Of a stretch of 64,000 bases of DNA, positions 1 through 11,256 are shown piece after piece. Source of the DNA: Cristatella mucedo (taxonomy: Eukaryota > Bryozoa > Phylactolaemata > Cristatellidae); NCBI GenBank assembly GCA_009760855.2, contig WPIO01000021.1, positions 3,754,501 to 3,818,500 of the forward strand. The letters run 5' to 3'. Under the pieces are notes generated by a model, which saw only the letters and a list, made by a program, of their open reading frames with translations, made no database searches and was not told the DNA's origin. The first letter of the stretch is position 1. Every line of letters begins with the position of its first letter. Position numbers and translations under genes: made by a program.

Positions 1-104
1 GCAGCAGCTATAGCGTGCTCACAGCACCTGCCGGGCGGGCTTCTTCCTTAGCATACCTCAGTGAATATGTGACATCCTCCTTCACTGAAGTTTTCACTTG
101 GCAA

Positions 105-226
105 ATTTAATGTAACGTATCTCCGTCTGTAACTCCACAAAGCCACAAAGACTATGTGGCTGTTATGCAGGAGAGTTCGGTATAGCCCACTCAGTCTAAG
201 CGGCTTTCGGTATGCAGGTCCTCCAA
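105..226 (-). mobile_element. LINE family B 3' tail fragment
   Basis: On the minus strand this reads GGCTTTCGGTATGC-type sequence, then the boxes that recur at 26,640-26,710, 33,230-33,290 and 51,490-51,560 (cgctatacaaaac, taacacc, gtggagttacagacggagata). It is a 3' end of a non-LTR retrotransposon placed head-on to the next fragment. Confidence 0.6.
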
Positions 227-1700
227 ATCGGCAATCGTTAAGGCCGATACTTAAAAAGCCTGGATTAGATACAGAGGTCCTTGCAAACTATCACCCCGTT
301 TCCCTTCTTCGTGTTTCGGGAAAGATTCTTGAAAAATTGTCGTTAAGCAGCTGGTAACACAGACTTAAAATTATGAAATGTCAGAAACATTTCAATTGGA
401 GTTCAAGAGGCAGCGCTCCACTGAAACTGCTCTTCTCCGTGCTAACAGTTACGTTCTTTGCGGCAACGATGATCAGAGTGTCGCTGCCCTAGCACTGCTA
501 GATCTATCAATTGCCTTCGACACCATTGATCACGATGTCCTACTTGAACGAGTTAGAACAACGATCAGCCTGGCAGACGAGGCACTGCTGTGGTTTAAAT
601 CGTACTTGTCTCATCGTGTTCAACCCGTGTCGTGTGGGGGTCAGGTCTCACTCATAAGACTGGTCACCTGTGGAGTCCCTCAAGGGTCCATCCTCGGTCC
701 CTTGCTGTTCTTTATTTATACTCCGAGAAAAATTATTAAGCTCCATAGAATAGGATATCGCTTTTATGCTGATAATACTCAGCTGTATTTGTCATTCAAA
801 CCGTCGGAATCTGCTGCAGCAACTGATAAACTGAATGCTTGCCTTGCCGACATTCGATCCTGGACGTCGGAAAAGTTCTTGAATCTAAATGACGATAAAA
901 CTGAACTGCTTCTGATAGGCTAACCTAAGCGTGCTTGGCTGGATTAGAAGGCTATACTCTTCTAATAGACGATGCTGTCGTGCGACCGTCACCGCGTGCT
1001 CGAAATTTAGGCGTCGTCTTTGAAAGCTGCCTAAACTATAAAAGCGTCATTCAGAAGACTGCTTCTACAGCTAGCCGTCATTTTCGATCCCTAAATAAGA
1101 TTAGGAAGTCCATGTCTTCCACTGAGGCTTGCAAAAAATTTAACTAGCTCCTTAGTTTTGTCTCGGCTTGATTACTGTAATTCCCGTTTGGCTGGGCTAC
1201 CGAAAAAAAGCAACTGGGCCACTGCAGATGGCTATGCATGTGGCTGCATTGCTAGTTTGCAAATCCCAGAGGTTTGACCGCGTGTCTCCTTAGCTAAAAG
1301 AGCTAGGATGGCTGCCGCTTGATCAACGCATACAGAGCAAGTTCTTACGCTGATCCACAAGGCCCGCTACGGCTTGGCTCCTCCGTACCTAGCTGAACTG
1401 CTGCACCAGTTTCAGCCTCCTCGTGCCGTCAGGTCCTCTATGTACAATAAATTAGCTGTTCTATTCCTCCGCAGAAGCTTTAATGCCCCAATCTTCTTGC
1501 CCCAATAAATCCATCAACTTTGTGGGGATACGAGCGTGCTATGGTTGATGAATCAGCAAGTCGTAAAAGCAAACGAAATGGACTTGCTGCTCGGGTTTGC
1601 AGCAACTCCATTGCTCGGTGCCTCTAAAATTCTTCAAGTGGGCGAATTCTCAGTTAAGAGCTTTGCTGGAGATACTGTCCAGTCTCCCCCCACCGACTGA
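227..1700 (+). pseudogene. L2/CR1-like non-LTR retrotransposon, reverse transcriptase remnant (family B)
   Basis: This is a plus-strand reverse transcriptase in broken frames: 378-923 and 935-1147, with further decay to about 1700. Visible RT blocks are ALLDLSIAFDTIDHDVLLER, GVPQGSILGPLLFFIY and FYADNTQLYLSF. The catalytic motif reads YADN where active copies have YADD, and there are stops at 921-923 and 1145-1147, so the copy is dead. The later part carries the C-terminal blocks (ARNLGVVFES, then AxLLQQF-type text at 1370-1410). The type is L2/CR1-like by the FYADDTQLY-type motif; the clade was not tested. Confidence 0.85.
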
Positions 1701-1894
1701 CTAACTGAATACGAGCCAGACAGAACTGGACTGGCAAGACGAGACTAGGGATGAATCTGCTAATTCAAGTCTCAATCGCTTGTGCAACGATGCAGGGAAG
1801 GTGGCTCCTCTTTGAGTTGTTTGCACTAATCGCGTGTTCTATTTGTATTATCGTTTAATCTTTTATTTCAGATAGGGCGAGATATTAAAGGCGC

Positions 1895-1897
<3 letters not shown>

Positions 1898-1972
<75 letters not shown>

Positions 1973-1993
1973 GTCTCTCTGTCTCTCTCTCTG

Positions 1994-2029
<36 letters not shown>

Positions 2030-2077
2030 TCTCTGTCTCTGTCTCTGTCTCTGTCTCTGTCTCTGTCTCTCTCTGTC

Positions 2078-2174
<97 letters not shown>
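1898..2174. repeat. (CT)n microsatellite, about 277 bp, with CTGTCT interruptions
   Basis: An almost pure CT/CTGT array. It gives meaningless Arg-Glu repeat reading frames on the minus strand, which I reject as genes. Confidence 0.98.
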
Positions 2175-2175
<1 letters not shown>

Positions 2176-2955
2176 GCCAAGCGAAGTAATCATCAACCTG
2201 TATGTCTGAACAGTTAAGGGCTCTGGAGACGTATTGAAGCTCAGTTCGTAGCTGCGACGGCTGTCGGCGATGAAGATGAAGATAAGACAGATATAACTGT
2301 AGATTAATAATGCTCTATATAATGTTCGTGTAGTTTGATTACATGTAGGCCGGTACTGCTCCTCTGCTAAACCGCCGGTGAACAGCTATTGGGAGCATCG
2401 TCGGGACGGCCGGTGCACAGCCGTGTTCCGACTCTGATGTGGCGTAGACACTGGCCGGTATCGCTCCTTCCGCTAACCCGCGGGTGAAGAGATGCTGGGT
2501 TCACTATCTGGGCGGCCGGTGTGCCGCTGTGGTCCACCTCTGATTAATAATCGGGGTCGGTCAATGCACAGCCGAGGTCGAGAAGGGGACTCGAGTAGGA
2601 GAGAGGGGCGAAGGGAGTCGTGCTCTCCTCTGCTCCCTGCGTCATACAATAAACTGTTGGTAGTGGTCATCAGCTGGCATGTCTCTTCATGCGGAACCAA
2701 ACCACAATAACGGCAGCTGTGAAGTAGGTGTTTGTAAATCTCGGCACTACTCGATGCTAGAGCCGAACACGTTAGCAAACAGAACGTTCGCATCACGCCG
2801 TAATTTGGTGGCGTTAGGTTTCCTCCACTACCCTTGCCAAGAGCGGGTTTAATTCAAGTAGGGGGCTGTGAAATGTTGGCGTTCTGCATCAGCTAGATTA
2901 TTTGTGATAATACTCGAGGTTCCTGCATTATAATGACTAGAAACCGGTTATTTCA
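2175..2955. other. Unassigned repeat-like spacer
   Basis: No supported gene. The stretch contains an internal duplication: a block with 'ggccggt...gctaaaccgccggtgaacag' near 2350-2420 is repeated in diverged form near 2450-2520. It looks like a decayed repeat of unknown class. Confidence 0.4.
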
Positions 2956-2963
2956 CAGTAGAC

Positions 2964-3158
2964 CGACGGTTCTCAACCTGTGGGTTGCGACCCCTTTGGG
3001 AGTCGAACGCATGCGGGTTTCACATGGGTCGCCTAAGACCATCGGAAAACACGCATTTCTACATTTCTCACTCAATAATTTTATGGTTGGGGGTTGCCAC
3101 AACATGAGGAACTGAATTAAGCGGTCGGGGCATTAGGAAGGAAGGTTGAGAGCCACTG
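2964..3158 (+). mobile_element. SPIN-like hAT MITE, copy 1 (195 bp)
   Basis: The ends are CGACGGTTCTCAACCTG and GGTTGAGAGCCACTG, close to inverted copies of CAGTGGTTCTCAACC. Inside are GACCCCTTTGGGAGTCGAAC, GGGTCGCCTAAGACCATCGG, AATTTTATGGTTGGGGGTTG and AACATGAGGAACTG, in the order known from nonautonomous SPIN (SPACE INVADERS) hAT elements. Flanking 8-mers CAGTAGAC (2956-2963) and TAATAGAC (3159-3166) match at 6 of 8, as expected for an aged hAT target duplication. The family comparison is from memory. Confidence 0.85.
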
Positions 3159-3360
3159 TAATAGACAGTGTGGCGGCACAAAAAAGTCCCAAGTCACACA
3201 ATAGTCACTTGTGCTCCAGGCTTCGAGCCAGGCAGTTGAGTTATAATAAGGGCGTCGCACGAGAGCTGTGGCTCATGCTGGAAAGCTGAAGCCCTGTGCG
3301 ACTGTCAAATGGACCGCTCCAGGTTATGCCTGTGGACTTGTGATCTTGAGCTATGGGCGC

Positions 3361-3362
3361 TC

Positions 3363-3396
<34 letters not shown>

Positions 3397-4215
3397 TACA
3401 TTTGATATAGCACCCTCAGAGAATTCAATCTCCTTGTAGGCACTTTGAATTTGATGCAAAGGAAACACTATCGAATGGTTAGTGGAAGCATGCTCAATAA
3501 ATAACAAGAATAGTACGGTTAAGGGTGACATGCACTGGGTCATCATGCAAGTATGGTTAGTGGCAGCCTGTACAGTGTCAGCACGCATAAGCACACAAAG
3601 AACGAATCACAGGGACTCACTAAAGGCTGTGATAAATAGTGCGTTTTCAGTTTCTTATGAAATGTGAACAAGTCAGGAGATGTCGTGACGCAAGTCGGGA
3701 GTGAGTTCTGGGCTGTCTTCACCCATGGCGCAGCGGGCGGCATGTATCGCGGCAGTATGTGCGACTCGCTAGCAGTGCTTCTAGGCGTCTCCTTCCCGAA
3801 CTGGTGCCTGGGCACTATAGGTCTGATGTGAAACGAATTCCGATAGGCTGACCGTAGTGAGACAGTGGAGGTAACTAAATGTTGAGTGACAAAATCTTGA
3901 AGTCGACGGCTTGGTAGGCAGCTAGTGCAAATTTGTGAGATGTGGTGCAGTGAGCGGTGATTACGATGTTAGTTCGATTTCAATGACAGATCAGCTTTGC
4001 TGCAGAGTCGTGCACATGATATAGGCTTCTTATTGTACAGGGAGGAATAACTGGAAGTAGTGACTTGTAGTCACGAATGCATGGACCGGCTTTTGCAAAG
4101 TACTGCAAGAAGTAGGCCGACTTGATTTCGGAGCTGATCTGCTCACCGAGTGACAAGTCATATTGGATGAGGACACCGAAATTCCGAGCAGAGACTCGAG
4201 TGGATATGCTGCAGT
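3361..4215 (-). mobile_element. L2-like LINE family A, 3' end with TTA tail
   Basis: The minus strand carries decayed RT C-terminal text (NSLPTCVTTSPDLFTFHKKL near 3,650; ARNFGVLIQYDLSLGEQISS near 4,150). It is followed by the family 3' UTR and a (TTA)n tail at 3365-3396. The 5' side is abutted by a tRNA-SINE at about 4217. Confidence 0.8.
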
Positions 4216-4216
4216 T

Positions 4217-4380
4217 ATCAGCCGGTTTGGTCGAGCGGTTAACGACCAAGATCTGGCTGAGGTCGTGGGCTCGAGCCGAGAGGCACATATGAAGTCCCTG
4301 AATAGAGATTAAGTTCTCTTGGGGCCCAATGCAAATGAATTATAAATAAATAAATATATATATATATATACTCTTATATA
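4217..4380 (+). mobile_element. tRNA-derived SINE, family 1
   Basis: The head has a box A-like TGGTCGAGCGG and a box B-like GGGCTCGAGCC. The body ends in AGAGATTAAGTTCTCTTGGG, which resembles the 3' end of LINE family A, then an AT-rich tail. It closely resembles the copy at 15,635-15,780. Confidence 0.8.
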
Positions 4381-6755
4381 TGAATTATGCAAGTCAGGAG
4401 TCTGTTACCAGATACCGCTGCAGTCTTAATGTGTGAGGCTGAAGCAGCATTACATCACATCACTCCACTCCTTAAGCTAAGACCAAACTCAGCCAGGATA
4501 ATAAAGGACACTTAAGGTAACCAGCAAGTGATGCAATAATAAAGGTTACACGATTCAAAAGCCTCGTTTATATAGCGATAGCGGAAAGATACTTCGGGTG
4601 GGGGGCTATCAACCTGCTTGCAGTGGGAAATGGAGGATTTCTGTCGCAGTATTTAAACACCGACCTGATCTTAAAGACCCAGCACCTTTCTCCTAGACTA
4701 AAACACCGGTTATATTGTGCCAACGTCTGGCTTCGCCACCTCTGGCTTTGACCTAAATTACTATTAAGGACTTTCAGACCTTTTCTTCATCAGTGGTTGT
4801 AGCGGGCGGTCATGTCTTAATCTTCATGACCAACAGTTGAGCCCCATGGCGGTAACCCGAGTTACCATGGTAACCCGGGTGAGCCAAACTACACGAATAT
4901 TGGTCCAAATTATGTGCAAACAGGCTAAAAATGTCGGCCTCGTCGAGTTCTATTAGTCAGCAGAAAGACAGCGATTTCGATAGCAGTGATTTTTATTGCG
5001 AAACGGCTGACCAGATCCAAGGCAAGGATCCAGGGCTCGATCACGAAAATTGAGCCTCTTTTTTCTAGAAACAGCTCAAGATTGGTGGCTGATTTGGAAC
5101 AACCGCCGGTGCCTTCTCCGGGCGCCATACAGAGCGCACCTGCACTCCCGGAGCAGCCTTCTGCGCTGATGCTCTTTTCTTTCTGCCACAAGTCTGAGCC
5201 ATTTCGGATGCCGTTGCCAACGGCGCACCAATATTGCCAGGATCTTCCTCCTCACTATCAGCGATACTATCCAGGCGAGCTCTGGCGCTGCGATTCCGGA
5301 CCTCCAGCACAATCTTTTCAGACCAGCGGGTCACAACGAAGTTCCCGGGAAATGTTTCCAAGAACTTGCACACCAGTTCCATTGCGTTGTTAAGAACATC
5401 ATTGCTAACATCTTTTATATTGTCATTGTAGCCAACCATAGCGTGCATCCTTTCATTGAGCTCTTTCGCACATCATTCTTCAGATTGCTTCGTCAAGATT
5501 CGGATGGTGCTGGTCCTGAATCAGGTCAAAAGAAAAAAGTCGTTTTTTGATTTCGAAACGCTATATTTGTTAGGGCAGCAATCCGAAAAATAAATAATTA
5601 ATTGCGATTCTACTTGCGGAAATTCGGTAACCCGGGTTGCCGACATCGGGCTCAGTTGTGGCAGTATTGAGCTAAGCTTAAACACATATCAAGGAACCTT
5701 GGATATTCAGGCCATCAGCCCATCGCACTCAGCACTCGGCACTAGGCTGCTGACAGGAAAACCCAATTAGGTTCTGCTTTAAAAGATATCTGAAACGATC
5801 TCAAAATTAGAACACGATTAGAGAGAGAGACATGACTTAGAGCAAACCTCCATTCACCTCAGCACAAGCGATATCGATGCAACGTTGCCATTTCGTCCTC
5901 GGCATCATTTTGCCAATCTGGCCCAAACTGCCTTATGTTCAACTAGACAGCCTATGGCTGTATGTGCTGGACCAAATCTACAGCTGAGCTCTGTGATGAG
6001 TTGGCACCAGAATCTCCCAGAATCGTGAAGTCGCTGAGCAATAAGTTATTGCGAATCGGAGAAGGAAGTCCGAATGAATTTGCTTTTACGACACGCTGAT
6101 TCAGCAATCGCAGCATGCTCGTAACCGCGCGAAGTTGGCGGACATACAGGGGCAAGAAGATAGAGGCTTTGCATTCACCGCCAAATGGAAACCTCGACGG
6201 CGTAGCGGCAGAGGACGCCGCGCATTCACTGCGACGTGCCAATAAAGCTTCGTCAAATCCGACAATAATCGAAGACGAGTCGGCGAAACGCGAAAAGGGC
6301 GACATCGACAGGCGTTCTTCTGTGCGACGGTACTTTATCGACCCATTGACCCCTCACGCACTGAACATTTCGAAAATGCGACTCCTCCTCGGGTATGTAG
6401 CCAGCGTTGGCAGCAGTCACGTGACCCATTTAGATGGGGAAGTGCCGAAGTAGAACTAGATAGAACACGTGTCTGTGACATCACGTCGAGATTGCTGCGA
6501 TTCTCTTTTAATCAAAATTCTCAGCCGGTATCCCTAATCGTCGGCAGCTGATTAAAAAAAAACAACTCGGCAGCTCGCCTGGTCTATCGTAAACGGTATA
6601 ACTATCGCTCAATACCGCCTTCGTTGGAGCTCCGCTGGAGGATCGCTATCGTGCGTCGATTTAAAGATACGCAGTCTGACATGTAAGTCGCATCGCTCGC
6701 TTGCACCAGCCGATTCATCCGACCTCCTCGGGCCTCCGTTGTGCTCTTGTTAACT
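4381..6755. other. Intergenic, decayed repeats; no supported gene
   Basis: The stretch contains CCCGGGTTACC-type palindromic motifs at 4848-4882 and about 5627-5642. These flank an unrecognised minus-strand reading frame at 5065-5448 (127 aa, Arg/Ala/Glu-rich) with no recognisable domain. I see no splice-supported gene and leave it as unexplained. Confidence 0.35.
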
Positions 6756-7297
6756 GCAGCGAAGCCCTAGCCTTGGCTCAATTTTAGCTCGAACGGGAAC
6801 TGCTCGGCGGTCAAAGGCTTCTTTATCCAGGAGCAACGAGCCGGAGAGGAGCACCAGCTGTGATGATTCGGCCTTTAGAGTTGGTCTGCTATCCACAGGA
6901 GCGGCTAATCGACGTTGGCTGACCTGTCGAGCTGGGCCACAACTCTGTACAACAAGAATCGTCTGGAACATGTTCGGCATTCAAGCTGAATGGGGTGTTC
7001 ATCCTGTGGCCGAACGGCGGTATAATTTCCTTACCGCAATGGCCCGCGGTGCCGGGCCCGATACCACCAAGCTCTCGCCCCATTGTCTGGGCTAGGTAAA
7101 AAGAGTAGAGCGACGCTCGCTCAGGACACTTCCTTCGACTTCCATTTCGACGCCGTCGCCGGTAGCTGCCGGACTCATTCCTCTGAAAGCGAATGAGGAG
7201 GGTGGGCAGTACGCCGGGACAGAGCGAGGCAGCGCCAGGAGGATTCGGCGGACGCCACAGAATACGGTTGTGTGGCGCCCGGGGCGCCTCGGTGTAG
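6756..7297 (+). mobile_element. Old LTR-like repeat, left part (interrupted)
   Basis: This aligns in order with the copy at 9915-10,510 (CTTGGCTxAATTTTAGC, GAATCGTCTGGAAC, CATTCAAGCTG, GGGCCxGATACCAC, GAGCGACGCTCGCTC) but is clearly more diverged. It is cut at 7297 by a younger copy in reverse orientation. Confidence 0.75.
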
Positions 7298-8865
7298 TGT
7301 AACGCCGAAGGTTCGGCCGAGTAGGCTTGACCTGCCGCTTACCTAGCGGCGTAGCCTTGCGCCTACTGCCGTTCTGTGCGCGCTTATGCGCAATAAGCTG
7401 GCCGCCACGAAACGAGCCTTTCTGGCGCCGACCTGCTTATCGTTACTAAAGAGGGTCGTGAGTCCGCGGCGTGAATTGGAAAGCGAGACACAAATTGGGG
7501 ATTTCACTGAGCTTTATTCGCAAGCACACTAAGTCGCTGCGCGTCTAGCTCAGTTTTATCTCCACACTCCTCGCACGTTCTACACAGCACCAACACTCTT
7601 GCGGAGGGAATACTTTTCCACACTGAGCGCGAACCGGAGCTAAACCCGGACCGCAGAACTAGGACTCCGTTTCCACCTATGCGGAAGGAATACCCCACAC
7701 ACGCCAACTTGAGCACTCTTGCGGAGGAAAAACTTCTCCACACTGAAGCTACTTATGTCTATTGTGGGGAACGACCCAACTAGACGGAGCCCGAACCAGA
7801 GCCTAAACCCTAACCGGAGAACTAGGACTCGGTTTCCATCAGTGTGGAAGGAATACCCCCACACACGCCAACTCGAGCACTCTTGCGAAGGAAACGCGTC
7901 TCCCAACTTAAGCTACTTACGTCTATAATGGGGAACGACCCAAATAGGCGGAGCCCGAACCAGAGCCTAAACCCTAACCGGAAAACTTGGACTTGGTCTC
8001 CATCAGTGCGGCAGAAATACTCCGCATACGCCACCTCAAGCACTCTTGCGGAGGAAACACGTCTCCACACTTAAGCTACTTACATCTATAATGGGGAACG
8101 CCCGAAATAGACAGAGCTCGAACTGGAGCCTAAACCCTAACCGGAGAACTAGGGCTCCACACACGCCAACTACGCCTAGCTCACAGCGGCAAATCCTTAT
8201 GTCGAGACCACGTGCAGGCCCGCACACACAAAACACAAAAGAAACACAAAATACCAGCTCGGGCGCGATACGACCGTATTCGGTGGACTCCACCGAATCC
8301 TCCCAGCACTGCCTCGTCCTGTTCCGTCAATCGCCGGCGAACAGCCCGCCCTCCTCCCTCGGTTTCAGAGAAACGAGTCCAACGGCGTCGAAGCGCAGAG
8401 CCGGACAGAAGACCAGACGAGACCAAAAACACGAGGTCAAGAGCGAGCGTCGTTCGACTCTTAAATACCTAGCTGAGACAATGGGGAAAGAGCTTAGTGG
8501 TATTGGGCCCGACACCCCGGCCTATTAGGGCAAGGAATCAATACCGTCAGTAGGCTACTGGAAGGGCACCTCTGTCCAGCTTGAATGGCGAATGGGTTCC
8601 AGACGATTCTTTTTTGGACAGAGTGAAGGCGGAGGTTGACAGGCCAGCCAACATTGATCACCCCCTCCCGCTGGCATCGGACCAATTCTAAAGGCCGAGT
8701 CGCCACCGCTGGTCTCAGAGCTTCCTGGCTTGCTCTTAAGCTCTTGCTCTCTAACCGCACAGGCGCTCCTCTCTGGCTCACTGCTCCAGGACAAAAGAGT
8801 TCTAGCCCGCCTCCGAACAGTTCTTGTTCGCGATAAAACTCAGCCAAGGCCAGCGGGGCGCTACA
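7298..8865 (-). mobile_element. LTR-like repeat inserted in an older copy, 4-bp target duplication
   Basis: On the plus strand it reads TGTAACGCC at the left end and GGCGCTACA at the right end. GTAG occurs on both sides (7294-7297 and 8866-8869), so the ends are well defined. Its interior has about 163-bp tandem units between 7,600 and 8,160 and, read on the minus strand, a GGTATTTAAGAGTCGAGCG promoter-like box and an AATAAA. No second LTR is paired with it, so it is a solo LTR or LTR-like element. Confidence 0.8.
7598..8165. repeat. Internal tandem array of LTR-like repeat (unit about 163 bp)
   Basis: The motif gcactcttgcggagg recurs at about 7600, 7713, 7877 and 8040, each followed by ctccacact...gggaacgaccc...aaccctaaccggagaact. 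The same units recur in the other LTR copies in varying number. Confidence 0.85.
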
Positions 8866-8869
8866 GTAG

Positions 8870-9322
8870 TGTATGAAGTATTCCTGCCTTTGCTATGTAA
8901 GCGGAGCCCTAGTTCTCCAGTCAGTGTCTAGGTTCAGGTTGTTCGGGCTCCTTCGTCTATTTGAGTCGTTCCCCACTATAGACGTAGGTAGCCTAAGTGT
9001 GGGGACGTATTTTCCACGCAAGAGTGCTTGTGCTGTTAAGAGCCTCGAGGAGTGTGTGGAGACAAAACTGAGCTAGGTGCGCAGCGACATTGTGCGCTTG
9101 CGAATAAAGCTCAGTATAATCCCCTATTCGTGTGGCTCTCTTTCCAATTCACGGCACGAACTCACGAGCCCGCGGTAACGGTAAGTAGGTCAGCGCCAGA
9201 AACGTTCATTTCGTGGCGGCCAACTTATTGCGCGTAGAGGCACACCTAACCGCATTCAGCAGTGGGTCGCGCCGCACGGTAAGACGCCGGTTACGCCTAC
9301 TCCGCCGAGCCGTCGGCGTTAC
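8870..9322 (+). mobile_element. Old LTR-like repeat, right part (after the nested insertion)
   Basis: This resumes the older plus-orientation copy: tandem-unit sequence, GCGAATAAAGCTCAGTA, then AACGGTAAGTAGGTCAGCGCCAGAAACG and an end close to CGGCGTTACG. About 230 bp of tandem units seen in the 9.9-11.3 kb copy are missing at the junction. Confidence 0.75.
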
Positions 9323-9361
9323 GCAACGCACGCATGCCAGTTTCCGGTCGTCTTAATAACT

Positions 9362-9535
9362 CTAGCTGAATAAACAGCCTCTTTTTTGTATAGCGACAGA
9401 AGAGCCTTTACGGCTATCCCCACCGCTTGCAGTGGCGATACAGGATCGCCCACTACAGGAATCTAACCCACTACCTCGGGACCTAAGTCGTGAAAGCAAC
9501 GACCTTACCTTGTGTGCTATCACGGCTCGCCTTTC
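9362..9535 (-). mobile_element. tRNA-derived SINE, family 2
   Basis: The minus strand reads GATAGCACACAAGGTAAGG, TTTCACGACTTAGGTCC, GTGGGTTAGATTCCTGTAGT and then TGTCGCTATACAAAAAAGAG. The same modules in the same order occur at 53,063-53,240 and 36,190-36,370. Confidence 0.75.
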
Positions 9536-9914
9536 ATCGCACGAACTTGAAATCTTTCAGTGATCGGGCCTCCATTTCGTATGCACTGAAAGTTATGAAC
9601 TGTCCTCCAGCTTCGCTCACTATGAGCACGCACCATTGAAACCTCAGCTGAAGACGCATTTGTAACGGTCACCACTCCTCTCGCCCCCCTGAGAGCTTGA
9701 GTCATCTCTTAGCGCTTGCTTTGCGTGCCTGCCTGTGCGTGAATCCGTGGCCAGAGGTCCTACTTACCATTGGCATCGATTGCATTCTTGTGTGCACTAG
9801 TGTGTGTGCTGGTCTAACCAGATATTGCGCATGCCATCGACCCTATATTGTTGACTCTTTTGCGACATGTCGTAAAGTGCCTCGACAGATTTAATTTTAC
9901 TCTTACGGTGCGAT
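9536..9914. other. Short unassigned spacer
   Basis: No gene seen. Stretches such as ttgcgtgcctgcctgtgcgtg look like LINE 3' UTR text, but too little is left to classify. Confidence 0.3.
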
Positions 9915-11256
9915 TGTAGCGCCCTGCTGGCCTTGGCTGAATTTTAGCGCGAACAAGAGCTGTTCGGCCGCGGGCTAGAACTCTTTTGTCCTGGAGCAGT
10001 GAGCCAGAGAGGAAGCGCTAAAGAGCAAGCCAGGAAGCTCTGAGACCAGCGGTGGCAATTCGGCCCTTAGAATTAGTCCGGTACGCGCAGAAACTGCTGA
10101 TTGATGTTGGCTGGCCTGTCAACCTCCGCCTTCACTCTGTCCAAAAAAGAATCGTCTGGAACCCATTCGCCATTCAAGCTGGACAGAGGTGCCCCTCCAG
10201 TGGCCTACTGACGGTATTGATTCCTTGCCCTAATGGGCCGGGGTGTCGGGCCCAATACCACTAAGCTCTTTCCCCATTGTCTCAGCTAGGTATTTAAGAG
10301 TCGAGCGACGCTCGCTCTTGACCTCGTGTTTTTGGTCTCGTCTGGTCTTCTGTCCGGCTCTGCGCTTCGACGCCGTTGGACTCGTTTCTCTGAAACCGAG
10401 GGAGGAGGGCGGGCTGTTCGCCGGCGATTGACGGAACAGGACGAGACAGCGCTAGGAGGAGTCGGTGGAGTCCACCGAATACGGTCGTATCGCGCCCGAG
10501 CTGGCATTCTGTGTTCGGTTTGTGTTTTGTGTTCGCGCGCTCGCACGTGGTCTCGGCATAAGGATTTGCCGCTGTGAGCTAGGCGTAGTTGGCGTGTGTG
10601 GAGCCCTAGTTCTCCGGTTAGGGTTTAGGCTCCAGTTCGAGCTCTGTCTATTTGGGTCGTTCCCCAGTATAGATGTAAGGAGCGTAAGTGTGGAGACGTG
10701 TTTCCTCTTCAGGAGTGCTTGAGTTGGCGTGTGTGGCGTATTCCTGCCTCACTGGTTGAAACCGAGTCATAGTTCTCCGGTTAGAGTTTAGGCTCTGGTT
10801 CGCGCTTCAGTGTGGAGAAGCATTCTTTCCGCAAGAGTGCTTAGGTTGGTGTGTTTGGGATATTCCTTCCGCACAGGTGGAAATGAAGTCCTAGTTCTCC
10901 GGTTAGGGTTTAGGCTCCGGTTCACGCTTAGTGTGGAGAAGTATTCCCTCCGCAAGAGTGTTGGTGCTGTTGCGAACGTGCGATGAGTGTGGAGATAAAG
11001 CTGAACTAGACGCGCAGCGACTTTGTGCACTTGCGAATAAAGTTCAGTAAAATCCCCAATTTGTGTCTCGCTTTCCAATTCATGCCGCGGACTCACGACC
11101 TCCTTTAGTAACGGTAAGCAGGTCGGCGCCAGAAAGGCTCGTTTCGTGGCGGCCAGCTTATTGCGCGTAAGCGCGCACCGAACGGCAGTACGCGCAAGGC
11201 TACGCCGCTAGGTAAGCGGCAGGTCAAGCCTACCCCGCCGAGCCTTCGGCGTTACA
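9915..11256 (+). mobile_element. LTR-like repeat, well-preserved copy
   Basis: It runs from TGTAGCGCCCTGCTGGCC to CTTCGGCGTTACA. The order is promoter-like GGTATTTAAGAGTCGAGCG at about 10,290, tandem units at 10,600-10,980, AATAAA at about 11,035, and the GGCGCCAGAAAGG stretch. The flanks CGAT and CTAT match at 3 of 4. It continues without a break into an internal region that is repeated in reverse at 19.9-20.45 kb. Confidence 0.8.

Noticed and set aside
1863-2180. Arg-Glu repeat reading frame
   Set aside because: Pure translation of the (CT)n array; no start context, homology or splice support.
7298-8165. CRISPR array or satellite in the tandem units
   Set aside because: Units of about 163 bp, variable and confined to an LTR-like repeat in a eukaryotic genome; no short constant repeats with unique spacers.
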